A DNA stretch of 64,000 nt from Sphingomonas sp. IC081 (GTDB lineage Bacteria; Pseudomonadota; Alphaproteobacteria; Sphingomonadales; Sphingomonadaceae), in the NCBI RefSeq assembly GCF_006874585.1, contig NZ_CP029762.1, forward strand, positions 527,922-591,921, written 5' to 3'. Positions 25,176 to 33,817 of this stretch are shown in pieces (the first letter of the stretch is position 1; each line of letters starts with the position of its first letter). The notes below the pieces were generated by a model that had not been told where the DNA came from, did not search any database, and saw only the letters and a list, made by a program, of their open reading frames with translations. Made by a program: the position numbers and the translations under genes.

Positions 25176-26063
25176 ATGAACCTGCGCCACATCGAAGTCT
25201 TCCACGCCGTCTACACCACCGGCTCGGTCAGCGCCGCCGCGCGGTTGCTGCACGTATCGCAGCCCGCCGTCACCAGCCTGCTGCGCCATGCCGAAAGCGT
25301 GCTCGGCTTCCCGCTGTTCGAGCGCACCCGCGGCCGCCTGGTGCCGACCGCCGATGCCCATGCCCTCTACGAGCAGGCCGACGCCATCCAGGAGAAGGTC
25401 CGCCAGATGCGCGACACCGCGCGCAACATGCGCCATGGCCGGGGCACCACCTTGCGGCTGTCCACCCTGCCCGCGCTCGGCATGGAGCTGCTGCCCGAGG
25501 CGCTGGCGGGGTATCTCGCGCGCCATCCCGGCGTCTCGATCGAACTGCACACGATCCACCACGACGACATGGCCGCCAAGCTGCGCGCGCACGAGACCGA
25601 CGTTGTCATCTGCTACACCCCGCCGCGCGATACCCTGCTGGCCAGTTCCCGTCTCGGCGAGGGGGAGATGGTCGCCTGCTTCCGCGAGGCCGACCTGCCC
25701 GATGCGCTCGATCCGCTGCCGCTGTCCGCCCTGTCCGGGCGCGCGCTGATCTCCACCGCCGACAGCGGCCCGCAAGGACGCGCCGTGGCCGACGAACTGG
25801 CGCGCCGCGAGATCGAGACCGATCCGGTCGGCGCCTCGCGTACGTTTTTCGTGGCGGCCGCCATGGCGCGTGCGGGGCTCGGCATGACCATTGTCGACCT
25901 GCACACGGCGCTGGCGATGCAGGCGCCCGGCATGGCGATGCGCAGGCTCGACCCGCCCCAGCCCTATGCCATTCACGCGGCCTATCTGGAGGCGCGCCCG
26001 CCCTCGCAGCTTGCACTCGACTTCCTCGATTTTCTGCGCGATCGCTTGCAAGTCCATAAGTAA
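25176..26063 (+). CDS. LysR-family regulator of the D-glutamate cluster (DgcR-like)
   Basis: 295 residues. N-terminal helix-turn-helix in SVSAAARLLHVSQPAVTSLLRHAE, then a two-lobed effector domain. It precedes the DgcN/DgcA pair on the same strand by 87 bases; a LysR gene (DgcR) accompanies dgcN-dgcA in other proteobacteria. The ATG at 25176 gives the expected LysR length. Regulation of the downstream pair is inferred from that shared gene order. Confidence 0.85.
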   Translation: MNLRHIEVFHAVYTTGSVSAAARLLHVSQPAVTSLLRHAESVLGFPLFERTRGRLVPTADAHALYEQADAIQEKVRQMRDTARNMRHGRGTTLRLSTLPALGMELLPEALAGYLARHPGVSIELHTIHHDDMAAKLRAHETDVVICYTPPRDTLLASSRLGEGEMVACFREADLPDALDPLPLSALSGRALISTADSGPQGRAVADELARREIETDPVGASRTFFVAAAMARAGLGMTIVDLHTALAMQAPGMAMRRLDPPQPYAIHAAYLEARPPSQLALDFLDFLRDRLQVHK

Positions 26064-26150
26064 CGATTATGGATGGGCGCGGAATTGCGATGCCTACCCG
26101 GCGTCCAGCCGTGCTACGGCCCCGTCACACCAAGACGGAAAGCACTCTCC

Positions 26151-27161
26151 ATGATCCCCGGCCCCTTCCTCCTCTACATCGGCGACAAGCGTAACCCGCT
26201 CGACATCAAGACCTCGCGCGGGCTGGCCACGTTCCGCCGGGCGGACTGCATCGGCGAACTCGGCGAGGCGGACAATACCCTGACCCTCGGCCTGCCGCGC
26301 ATGACCGCCGTGGAGGCCGCCGCCGCCGGTGCCCGCTCGCTTGTCCTCGGCATCGCCACCAGCGGCGGCCGGCTCGAGGAAGCGATGATCCCCCATGTGC
26401 TCGCCGCGCTCGACGCCGGGCTCGACATCGTCTCGGGCCTGCACCAGCACCTTGCCACCGAGCCGCGCATCCGCGAACGGGCCGAGGCACTGGGCCGCCA
26501 GCTGATCGACGTGCGCGCCGCCCCCGAAGGCCTCAAGGTCGGCACCGGTGCCGCGCGTCCGGGCCGCCGCATCCTGACCGTGGGCACCGATTGTGCGGTC
26601 GGCAAGATGTACACCTCGATCCACCTCGCCGATGCCCTCAACGCCCGCGGCCTGCCCGCCCGCTTCCGCGCTACCGGCCAGACCGGCGTGCTGATCGCCG
26701 GTGAGGGCGTGGTCATCGACAGCGTGATCGCCGACTTCATCGCGGGCGCCGCCGAAGCACTTTCGCCCGCGCGGGAAGACGGTGTCTGGGACGTGATCGA
26801 GGGGCAGGGCTCGCTGTTCAATCCCTCCTTCGCGGGCGTCTCGCTCGGCCTGCTCCACGGCGCCCAGCCGCAGGCCATGGTGATGTGCCACGATCCCTCG
26901 CGCCCGCACATGCGCGGATTGCCGCACATGCAGGTGCCCGGCATTACCGCCTGCATCGAGGAGAACCTGCGCAGCGCCCGGCTGACCAGCCCCGATGCCG
27001 AATTCATCGGCGTGTCGATCAACGGCTCGCTGCTCGACGCCGCTGCCGCCGAGGACCTGCGCGCGCGGATCACCGCCGAGACCGGCCTGCCCTGCGTCGA
27101 TCCGGTCGTCACCGGCATGGATGCCGTGATCGACCGCCTGATCGCCCGCTTCCCGGCGTGA
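26151..27161 (+). CDS. dgcN: DUF1611 protein, DgcN-like D-glutamate N-acetyltransferase
   Basis: 336 residues. N-terminal Rossmann-like domain, then a P-loop NTPase-like DUF1611 domain with GTDCAVGKMYTSIHLADAL as the phosphate-binding loop and VIEGQGSLFNPSFAG later. Proteins of this family next to a dipeptide-epimerase homologue were shown to act as N-acetyltransferases for D-glutamate (DgcN) in marine proteobacteria. The stop overlaps the epimerase's GTG start. The functional call rests on family plus gene order and could instead reflect a related dipeptide pathway. Confidence 0.8.
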   Translation: MIPGPFLLYIGDKRNPLDIKTSRGLATFRRADCIGELGEADNTLTLGLPRMTAVEAAAAGARSLVLGIATSGGRLEEAMIPHVLAALDAGLDIVSGLHQHLATEPRIRERAEALGRQLIDVRAAPEGLKVGTGAARPGRRILTVGTDCAVGKMYTSIHLADALNARGLPARFRATGQTGVLIAGEGVVIDSVIADFIAGAAEALSPAREDGVWDVIEGQGSLFNPSFAGVSLGLLHGAQPQAMVMCHDPSRPHMRGLPHMQVPGITACIEENLRSARLTSPDAEFIGVSINGSLLDAAAAEDLRARITAETGLPCVDPVVTGMDAVIDRLIARFPA

Positions 27162-28189
27162 TCCGCCGCCTTTCGGCCTCGATCGCACACCACCCCCTCG
27201 CACGGCCCTTCGCCATCGCGAGGGGCACACGCGAGGCGATCGACCTGGTTCACGTGACCATCGAACAGGATGGGCACGTCGGCCGGGGCGAAGGCGCCCC
27301 CAATGGCCGCTACGGCGAATTCGCCCCCGATATTGTCGAGCAGATCGCCGCCCTCGCCCCGCTGATCGAAGGCGGCATCGACCGGACGGCCCTGCTCGGC
27401 GCGGTGCCGCCCGGTGCGGCGCGCAACGCCATCGACAGCGCGCTGTGGGATCTTGAGGCCAAGCGCTCCGGCGTGCCGGTCTCGGCGCATTTCGGCGCTT
27501 TCCCCCTTGCGCTGCGCACCGCCGTCACCGTCGGCATCGACCGTCCCGAGGCGATGGCCGCGCGCGCCGCCGCGATTGCCGCCGAGCATGGCGCGGGAGA
27601 TGGCAACGAAGGCGGAAGCAAGGGCAATGGCCCCCTGCTCAAGATCAAGCTCGATGCCCACGAGGTGGCCGAGCGCGTCTCCGCGATCCGCGCCGCCGTG
27701 CCCCACGCGGTGCTGATCGCCGATGCCAACGAGAGCTGGAACATGGCCCTGCTCGAACGGGTCCTGCCGGCACTGGCACAGGCACGGCTCGAACTGCTGG
27801 AGCAGCCGCTGCCCGCCGGGGCGGACGACGCGCTGGAAGACTTCGATTCTCCGGTCCCGCTCTCCGCCGACGAATCCGCCCACGTCGCCGCCGACGTGGC
27901 CCGCCTGCGCAGCCGCTACGCCTATGTGACGATCAAGCTCGACAAGTCCGGCGGCCTCACCGGCGCGCTCGCCCTCGCCGATGCCGCGCGCCGCGCCGGC
28001 ATGGGGGTGATGACCGGCTGCATGCTCTGCTCATCCCTCTCGGTTGCCGCCGCCTGGCCGCTCGCCGCGATGAGCCGCTTTGTCGACCTGGACGGCCCGC
28101 TCTGGCTGGCGCGCGATCTGCCGGGTGGATTTACCGTGCAGGACGGCGTGCTGACCGCTTCGGGGACGTTCGGCTGGGGTCAGCCCTAA
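27158..28189 (+). CDS. dgcA: Enolase-superfamily dipeptide epimerase / N-acetyl-D-glutamate racemase (DgcA-like)
   Basis: 343 residues from a GTG start overlapping the upstream stop (GTGA). Enolase-superfamily features: first catalytic Lys in LLKIKLD, metal ligands in IADANESW, LLEQPL and SADESAH, second Lys in VTIKLDKSGG. This is the muconate-lactonising/L-Ala-D/L-Glu epimerase subgroup. With DgcN it would convert N-acetyl-D-Glu to the L form for catabolism. The ordinary L-Ala-D/L-Glu epimerase of murein recycling is the main alternative. Confidence 0.85.
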   Translation: MIRRLSASIAHHPLARPFAIARGTREAIDLVHVTIEQDGHVGRGEGAPNGRYGEFAPDIVEQIAALAPLIEGGIDRTALLGAVPPGAARNAIDSALWDLEAKRSGVPVSAHFGAFPLALRTAVTVGIDRPEAMAARAAAIAAEHGAGDGNEGGSKGNGPLLKIKLDAHEVAERVSAIRAAVPHAVLIADANESWNMALLERVLPALAQARLELLEQPLPAGADDALEDFDSPVPLSADESAHVAADVARLRSRYAYVTIKLDKSGGLTGALALADAARRAGMGVMTGCMLCSSLSVAAAWPLAAMSRFVDLDGPLWLARDLPGGFTVQDGVLTASGTFGWGQP

Positions 28190-28190
28190 G

Positions 28191-28230
28191 AGACCGTCTG
28201 CACATTCGCGACAAGAGAATTTCGCGGCAC
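28191..28230. repeat. Diverged 40-base repeat, copy 1 (REP-like)
   Basis: This segment, directly after the dgcA stop, matches the segment at 28767-28806 at roughly 27 of the first 36 positions, in direct orientation. The shared core is TTCGCG followed by AAG and GAATT. The two copies bracket the GNAT gene. Confidence 0.5.
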
Positions 28231-28237
28231 CAGCCCC

Positions 28238-28753
28238 TCACCCCAGATCGATGGCATAAAAGCGCGTATCCACCGCCATGCGCGGGAAACGCTCCGGCAG
28301 GTCTTCCGCCGCGACCGGCCGGAAGCCGCTGCGCTCGTAGAAGCGGTGCGCGGCGAGGAACCGGTCGGTCGTGCCGAGGTAGACCGTGCCGATCCCTTTC
28401 GCCCGCGAGGCATCCAGCAGGCTGTGCAGCAAGGCGGTGGCCACGCCCCGTTCCCGCCCGCGATAGTCCGCCGCCACGAACATCTTGCGCAAGGCGCCGC
28501 CGCCCTTGCGATCCGTGCCGGATCCGAGATCGCCGATGTCCTTCATCGCGATGGTGCCGACGATCCGGCCCTCATGCTCGGCGACGAGAAAGGCGCCCCG
28601 TCCGGTCTGGTACCAACTGGGGATCGCGCGCAAGTCGGGCTGGTCCTCGGCGGTTATCGCCACGCCGAATTCCTGCTGCGGGATCGGCAGGATCACGTCG
28701 AGGACTCCCTGCTCGTCGGCGGGCACGAAAGGACGGATCACGGGCTTGCTCAT
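28238..28753 (-). CDS. GNAT-family N-acetyltransferase
   Basis: 171 residues. Acetyl-CoA binding motif A is in LRKMFVAADYRGRERGVATALL, followed by the motif B region RFYERSGFRP. The family moves an acetyl group to an amine of a small molecule or protein; no substrate is evident. Stands alone on the minus strand between the dgc cluster and the EAL gene, flanked by two copies of a diverged repeat. Confidence 0.87.
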   Translation of the reverse strand: MSKPVIRPFVPADEQGVLDVILPIPQQEFGVAITAEDQPDLRAIPSWYQTGRGAFLVAEHEGRIVGTIAMKDIGDLGSGTDRKGGGALRKMFVAADYRGRERGVATALLHSLLDASRAKGIGTVYLGTTDRFLAAHRFYERSGFRPVAAEDLPERFPRMAVDTRFYAIDLG

Positions 28754-28766
28754 GGTTCCTGGCGCT

Positions 28767-28806
28767 AGGCCGTTTGGATGTTCGCGAAAAGCGAATTCCC
28801 CGCTCC
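28767..28806. repeat. Diverged 40-base repeat, copy 2 (REP-like)
   Basis: Partner of 28191-28230. This copy contains the inverted repeat TTCGC-GAAAA-GCGAA (28781-28795), which would fold as a small hairpin. It lies in the 231-base gap between the GNAT and EAL genes, in which I see no other feature. Confidence 0.5.
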
Positions 28807-28984
28807 TCCACCAGACAGCCTGTTCGCGGTATCCTCAAGGTGGTCGCGCAGCATCGCCCCATGCTGCTTTGCGATTGAATTTGTTGTTGAAATCGGGCTT
28901 GCCGCCCATCCGCGCCCTATCTCAGGATAGAGATCTTCCGACAGCCTGCAAACGCGGGCAAGAACGCATCCATGTGGGATTTGC

Positions 28985-30553
28985 ATGAGCCGCCGCAAGA
29001 TTGCCGCCATTGCCTCTTTGCTCGCCGTGCTGGCGGCAGTCACGCCACTGGCAGGCATCGCCATCTACGCGCGGCATAGCGCTGCCGAATCCGAAAAACG
29101 CCACCTTGAGGAATATGCCGGGTGGACCCTCAAGCGTACCGATCGAAGTCTCGACTTCGCCCGCGACGCCATCAGGCAGCTCGAACGGGAAGGGTTTTCC
29201 GATTGCGCCCCGGCGCACATCGCACGCATGCGCCAGCTTACCCTTGCGACACGCTCTGTAGAAGAGATCGGCTTTTTCATGAACGGGCATCTCGCCTGCA
29301 CGAGTTGGGGCCGCGCGGAACAACCGATCGCGATGGGCAAGCCCGACCTGCAGTTGGACGATGGCTACGGCTTGTTCCTGAAGATGCCGGCACGGCTCTC
29401 CGGCGGCATCGCCATGAATGCGCTAAGCCATGGAAATTACAACGCGCTCATGCATCCCGCGCGCATGATCGATGTGTTGACCGACACCGACATGACGCTG
29501 GGAATCGCCTCGATCGATGGCCGGGTAATTTCCGTCAGCGGCCCGGTGCCGACAGACCTCCTTGAGCGCGTGGCCAGCCGCAAGGGGGCGGGGCGACAGG
29601 GCCAGTTCATGTTCGCCTCGATCGATGAGGGAAAGCTGCGGGCATTTGCGATAAGCGATCATACGCTTGCGGAAACACGCGCACAGAAGGAGTTATGGTA
29701 TCTCGTCCCGCTCGGGCTCGTCACTTCGGCGCTTCTCGTGGCGCTTGTCCTCTGGGCATTACGTCAGCGCCTTTCACCGCACAAGGAACTGGCAATCGCG
29801 GTGAAAAACCGCGAGTTCATCACCCTCTACCAACCCATCATCGAGCTATCGACCGGCCGATGCGTCGGCGCCGAAGCCCTGATGCGGTGGAACCGGCCGG
29901 ACGGGACGTCCATATCTCCGGAAATATTCATCCCACTGGCCGAGGAAACCGGCCTGATCGAGGCGCTGACCGACCATGCGATCGAGTGCGTCGCTGCCGA
30001 TCTCGCGCGCTGGAAAGGCGAATGCGGGGGCGAGTATCGGGGCATTCACATTGCCGTCAACATCTCCTCCGCCGACATGCAAAGCGGGCGTTTCCTGGCC
30101 GTGCTGGCGAAATCACTGGCTGACGCCGACGTGGCGAGCGAACAGATCTGGCTCGAGGCAACCGAACGCGGCTTCATGAACGCCGCCGCTGCCCGTGCCA
30201 CCATCGAGCGCGCCCGCGCGGCAGGCCATGTCATCGCGATCGACGACTTCGGCACCGGCTATTCCAGTCTGTCATTGCTGGAGACGTTGCCGCTCGACAC
30301 GCTCAAGATCGATAAATCGTTCATCAGTGCGATCGGCAAGCAGGCGGCAACGAGCCTGGTCATTCCGCACATCATTGAAATGGGTCACAGCCTCAATTTC
30401 AAGATCGTGGCAGAAGGCGTCGAGACCGAGGCACAGCAAGCGTACCTGAAGGATGCCGGCGTCGAGTTTGCCCAGGGATGGCTGTACTCGAAGGTGCTGC
30501 CAGCAGACGATTTCGTGGCGTTTCATAATCGCACCAACAAGGCAGCGGCGTGA
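28985..30553 (+). CDS. CSS-motif/EAL domain cyclic-di-GMP phosphodiesterase
   Basis: 522 residues. Transmembrane helix 1 (residues about 5-28), a periplasmic domain with CSS-type motif ACTSWG and an earlier Cys in FSDCAP, transmembrane helix 2 (about 235-260), then an EAL domain. The EAL domain looks catalytically complete: GAEALMRW, AVNISSAD, EATERGF, IDDFGTGYSS, KIDKSFI, VAEGVET and FAQGW. E. coli homologues (PdeB/C type) sense periplasmic redox through the two cysteines and hydrolyse c-di-GMP to pGpG. Inner membrane. Stands alone. Confidence 0.9.
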   Translation: MSRRKIAAIASLLAVLAAVTPLAGIAIYARHSAAESEKRHLEEYAGWTLKRTDRSLDFARDAIRQLEREGFSDCAPAHIARMRQLTLATRSVEEIGFFMNGHLACTSWGRAEQPIAMGKPDLQLDDGYGLFLKMPARLSGGIAMNALSHGNYNALMHPARMIDVLTDTDMTLGIASIDGRVISVSGPVPTDLLERVASRKGAGRQGQFMFASIDEGKLRAFAISDHTLAETRAQKELWYLVPLGLVTSALLVALVLWALRQRLSPHKELAIAVKNREFITLYQPIIELSTGRCVGAEALMRWNRPDGTSISPEIFIPLAEETGLIEALTDHAIECVAADLARWKGECGGEYRGIHIAVNISSADMQSGRFLAVLAKSLADADVASEQIWLEATERGFMNAAAARATIERARAAGHVIAIDDFGTGYSSLSLLETLPLDTLKIDKSFISAIGKQAATSLVIPHIIEMGHSLNFKIVAEGVETEAQQAYLKDAGVEFAQGWLYSKVLPADDFVAFHNRTNKAAA

Positions 30554-30896
30554 AAATGCGCGCCGCCCGTCCGCCTGCGAAGTACGGCTAAGGCTTATCC
30601 TAGATTTCCTATGTCCCGCAGGCGCTTCCCCGCCTTGACGGCATAATGTCAATCAAATAGGTCGACAAAGCGCGAGGGGATACTGGCGCGACTTTCCCGT
30701 CATCGGGGAATTCGCCTGAGTGGCAAATGCTGCGAATCGAGCACTCGCCAGTCAGCGTCAATGGTTCGGGACGCCGCCTTCCGCGCGTTTTCGTCCGGCG
30801 TTCCCGTCCAACAGGGCATGCGACAACGCAGCCCATCGTACCCGCGGCCGGGAATCCCCCCTTCCGGCCCGCAAACGTGACCACAGGGAGTTTTTC
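30554..30896 (+). promoter_or_regulatory. Intergenic region upstream of TonB receptor 1
   Basis: 343 bases without a gene. It holds an inverted repeat TTGAC-N8-GTCAA at 30635-30652 that overlaps a TTGACG -35-like hexamer and could be an operator-promoter. The rest shows no riboswitch or repeat I recognise. AGGGAG just before the GTG at 30897 is the ribosome-binding site. Confidence 0.35.
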
Positions 30897-33281
30897 GTGA
30901 AAATCAGCCTGACCCGCCTCTCGCTGGGGGCAGCCCTCGTCTGGGCGCCATTCCCCGCGCTGGCCCAGACCGCGACCGGGAGCGGCGACGCCGCCGAACC
31001 CGGCGCCGACATCATCGTCACCGGCACCCGCGCCGAAGGGCGCTCGCGGCTCGACAGCGCCTCGCCGGTCGATGTGCTGAGCGCGAACAGCCTGCGCCAG
31101 CAAGGCACCACCGAACTCGGAAGCGCGCTCGCCGCCGTCGCCCCGTCCATCGATTTCCCCCGCCCCTCGGCCGTCGACGGCACCGACGCGATCCGCCCCG
31201 CCACCCTGCGCGGCCTCTCGCCCGACGCCACGCTGGTGCTGATCAACGGCGTGCGCGGCCATTCCGCCGCACTGCTCAACACCAATGGCGCCGTCGGGCG
31301 CGGCTCGGCCGCGGTCGACCTCAACACCGTGCCGACCGTGGCGCTGGAGACCATCGAGGTGCTGCGCGACGGCGCTTCCGCCCAATACGGTTCCGACGCC
31401 ATCGCCGGTGTCGTCAACTTGCGCCTGCGCAAGGCACGCAGCGGCGGCGGCGCCAGCGTGACCTATGGCCTCTACGATACCGACGTGGACACCGCGCGCG
31501 GCAGCCGCAGCGTGACCGGCGAACGCGCGATCACCGCCTCGGCCTGGCAGGGCTTCGGCTTCGGCGAGGACGGCTACCTGACCGTTTCCGGCGAATACGT
31601 GAACCGCGACGCCACCAACCGCGCCGACTTCGACCCGCGCGTCAGCCCTTCGCGGGTGACCGGCCGCTTCGGTGACCCCGCCGTCGAGCAGTACAGCCTC
31701 TGGGCCAATGCCGGCACCTCGGTGGGCGACAACTGGCAGCTTTACGGCTGGCTGGGCTACCAGCACCGCGAAAGCGAAAGCGCGGCCTTCCCGCGCCTGC
31801 CCTCTGCCGCCACCGCCGTGTCCGAACTCTACCCGGATGGCTTCCTGCCGCTCATCAACACCCGCTCGAAGGACCTCAATTCGGCGCTGGGCCTGAAAGG
31901 CGACCTCGGCGACTGGAACGTCGACGTCAACGTCAGCTACGGCCGCAACCGGATCGATTTCCGCACGCTCGATACCGCCAACTACAGTTACGGCAACGCA
32001 TCCCAGACCGACTTCTACGACGGCGCGCTGATCTACGACCAACTGGTCGGCGGCGTGGACGTATCGCGCAAGTTCGATGTGTTCCAGTCGCTCAACCTCG
32101 CCTTCGGCGTGGAGGGGCGCCGCGAGGGGTATGAGATCAAGGCGGGCGAGCCTGCCTCCTACGACTATGCCGACAATCCGGTGGCCGGTGCGGCGCCGGG
32201 TGCGCAGGGCTTCCTCGGCTTCTCGCCGCTCAACGAAGTGAGCAAGCATCGCGGCAACCAGAGCATCTATCTCGATCTCGAGGCGCAAGTGACCGACAAG
32301 CTGCTGGTCGGCCTGGCCGGGCGCGGCGAGCATTATTCCGATTTCGGCTCGACCGGGACCGGCAAGCTCTCGCTGCGCTACGACTTCAGCCCAGCCTTCG
32401 CGGTCCGCGGCACTGCCTCCACCGGCTTCCGCGCCCCCTCGCTCCAGCAGCAGTACTTCACCTCGGTCTCCTCGGTGGTGCAGAACGGCGTGCCGATCCT
32501 GACCGGCACTTATCCCTCGACCAGCGACGTCGCCGTGGCGCTGGGCGGCAAGAAGCTGCAACCGGAAAAGTCCACCAACCTCTCGGCGGGCTTTGTCGTG
32601 CGCAGCGGCGGCTTCGACCTGACCGTCGACGGCTACCGTATCCACCTGCGCGACCAGCTCGGCCTTTCGGAGAACATCCAGGCCAGCTTCAGTTCGCAAG
32701 TGGCCGACCTGCTGGCGCCCTTCAACGTCTCGGCGGCACGCTTCTTCATCAACGGCCTCGCCTCGACCACCAAGGGCATCGACGCGGTGGCCCACTACCG
32801 CCTGCATGCGGGGGAGAACACCTTCGACCTGACGCTCGCGGGCAACGTCAACGACGTCAAGGTGACCAAGGTGCCGACCTCTACCTCGGTGCTCGATCCG
32901 GCGCCGACGCTGTTTGCCCGCAGCCGCATCCTGACCATCGAGCAGGGCACCCCCGGCGAGAAGGTGACGGGATCGGTGGACTGGTCTAACGGCCCGCTGG
33001 GCGCGACGCTGCGCGCGACCTACTACGGCGACGTGCTGCAGGCCGGAACCACGGCGGCGAACGACTACAACACCGGCGCCCACACGATCACCGACCTGGA
33101 ACTGCGCTATCAGCCCGCCAAGGGCGCGCAAGTGGCGATCGGCGCAAGCAACCTGTTCGACGTCTACCCGCACAAGGTGCCCGCCGCGCTGAACTCGACC
33201 GGCGTGCTGGGCTTCCCGTACTACTCGCCCTTCGGCTTCAACGGACGCTATCTCTACGTCCGCGCCGGCTTCAACTGGTAA
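30897..33281 (+). CDS. TonB-dependent receptor, ligand unknown
   Basis: 794 residues from a GTG start with GGGAG 6 bases upstream. Signal peptide (MKISLTRLSLGAALVWAPFPALAQ), a short TonB-box-like region GADIIVTGTR typical of sphingomonads, plug domain (ATLRGLSPDATLVLINGVRG; VEVLRDGASAQYGSDAIAG form), and a 22-stranded barrel ending in the aromatic FNGRYLYVRAGFNW. It imports an unidentified substrate across the outer membrane using TonB energy. No obvious transport partner or substrate-processing gene lies beside it; the EF-hand gene converges 74 bases downstream. Confidence 0.9.
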   Translation: MKISLTRLSLGAALVWAPFPALAQTATGSGDAAEPGADIIVTGTRAEGRSRLDSASPVDVLSANSLRQQGTTELGSALAAVAPSIDFPRPSAVDGTDAIRPATLRGLSPDATLVLINGVRGHSAALLNTNGAVGRGSAAVDLNTVPTVALETIEVLRDGASAQYGSDAIAGVVNLRLRKARSGGGASVTYGLYDTDVDTARGSRSVTGERAITASAWQGFGFGEDGYLTVSGEYVNRDATNRADFDPRVSPSRVTGRFGDPAVEQYSLWANAGTSVGDNWQLYGWLGYQHRESESAAFPRLPSAATAVSELYPDGFLPLINTRSKDLNSALGLKGDLGDWNVDVNVSYGRNRIDFRTLDTANYSYGNASQTDFYDGALIYDQLVGGVDVSRKFDVFQSLNLAFGVEGRREGYEIKAGEPASYDYADNPVAGAAPGAQGFLGFSPLNEVSKHRGNQSIYLDLEAQVTDKLLVGLAGRGEHYSDFGSTGTGKLSLRYDFSPAFAVRGTASTGFRAPSLQQQYFTSVSSVVQNGVPILTGTYPSTSDVAVALGGKKLQPEKSTNLSAGFVVRSGGFDLTVDGYRIHLRDQLGLSENIQASFSSQVADLLAPFNVSAARFFINGLASTTKGIDAVAHYRLHAGENTFDLTLAGNVNDVKVTKVPTSTSVLDPAPTLFARSRILTIEQGTPGEKVTGSVDWSNGPLGATLRATYYGDVLQAGTTAANDYNTGAHTITDLELRYQPAKGAQVAIGASNLFDVYPHKVPAALNSTGVLGFPYYSPFGFNGRYLYVRAGFNW

Positions 33282-33290
33282 GCGGGAATT

Positions 33291-33322
33291 GCCGCGGCGC
33301 GGTGCCCCCACCTCGCCGCGGC
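33291..33322. terminator. 9-bp stem-loop between convergent genes
   Basis: GCCGCGGCG (33291-33299) pairs with CGCCGCGGC (33314-33322) across a 14-base loop, 10 bases after the TonB receptor stop. A weak TTCCCCCC follows. It could end transcription from the receptor and, read the other way, from the EF-hand gene. Confidence 0.5.
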
Positions 33323-33355
33323 TTCCCCCCAAGGAATTCAGGCCCCTGAACGGTA

Positions 33356-33817
33356 TCAGTCCGCAGGGGCGGGCACGTCCGCCATGGAGACCCAGCCGTC
33401 GTGGTCGGTGTCGTGGCGCAGGAACATGGCCCAGCCGCTCGCCGCGAATTCGGCGGTCGAGATGCCGCCGCCGTGATCGCTGTCGAGGATCCGGAAGCGC
33501 ACATCGGCCTGGCGAAGCTGTCGGCTGCGCAAGTCCGCGCGCTCGGCTTCGGGACGTTCGAGCAGTTCGCGCTCCAGCCGTTCGCGGTAGTCGCCGACAT
33601 ATTCGTCGTGCGAGAGGACACCGTCGCGGTTGCGGTCCATCCGCGCGAATTCGGCGTCGCGGCCGCGCTGGAACTCGTCCTTGCTGACCTTGCCGTCCCC
33701 GTCGAGATCCTGCTCGCGGATGAAGGTAGCCAGGTCGTGCGAGGCGGCATGGGCCGCGCAGGGCAGTAGCAGCGCCGCGCAAAGGCAAAAGGCGCGGCGC
33801 AGGATGGTCTGGGTCAT
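33356..33817 (-). CDS. Secreted EF-hand protein
   Basis: 153 residues: signal peptide cleaved near AHAA, then four EF-hand loops, DLDGDGKVSKDE, DRNRDGVLSHDE, DSDHGGGISTAE and DTDHDGWVSM. The last two are incomplete or variant, so at least two calcium sites are likely. Its start overlaps the DUF4198 stop by 4 bases, making a two-gene operon. Probably a periplasmic calcium-binding protein; its relation to metal or heme uptake next door is only contextual. Confidence 0.85.
   Translation of the reverse strand: MTQTILRRAFCLCAALLLPCAAHAASHDLATFIREQDLDGDGKVSKDEFQRGRDAEFARMDRNRDGVLSHDEYVGDYRERLERELLERPEAERADLRSRQLRQADVRFRILDSDHGGGISTAEFAASGWAMFLRHDTDHDGWVSMADVPAPAD

Noticed and set aside
30609..33788. 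Long open frame on the minus strand (over 1000 codons)
   Set aside because: Antisense to TonB receptor 1, Arg/Gly-rich without domains; an artefact of G+C-rich codon use. Similar long antisense frames opposite the kinase operon (56301-59393) and the aldehyde dehydrogenase (2665-4245) were dropped for the same reason.
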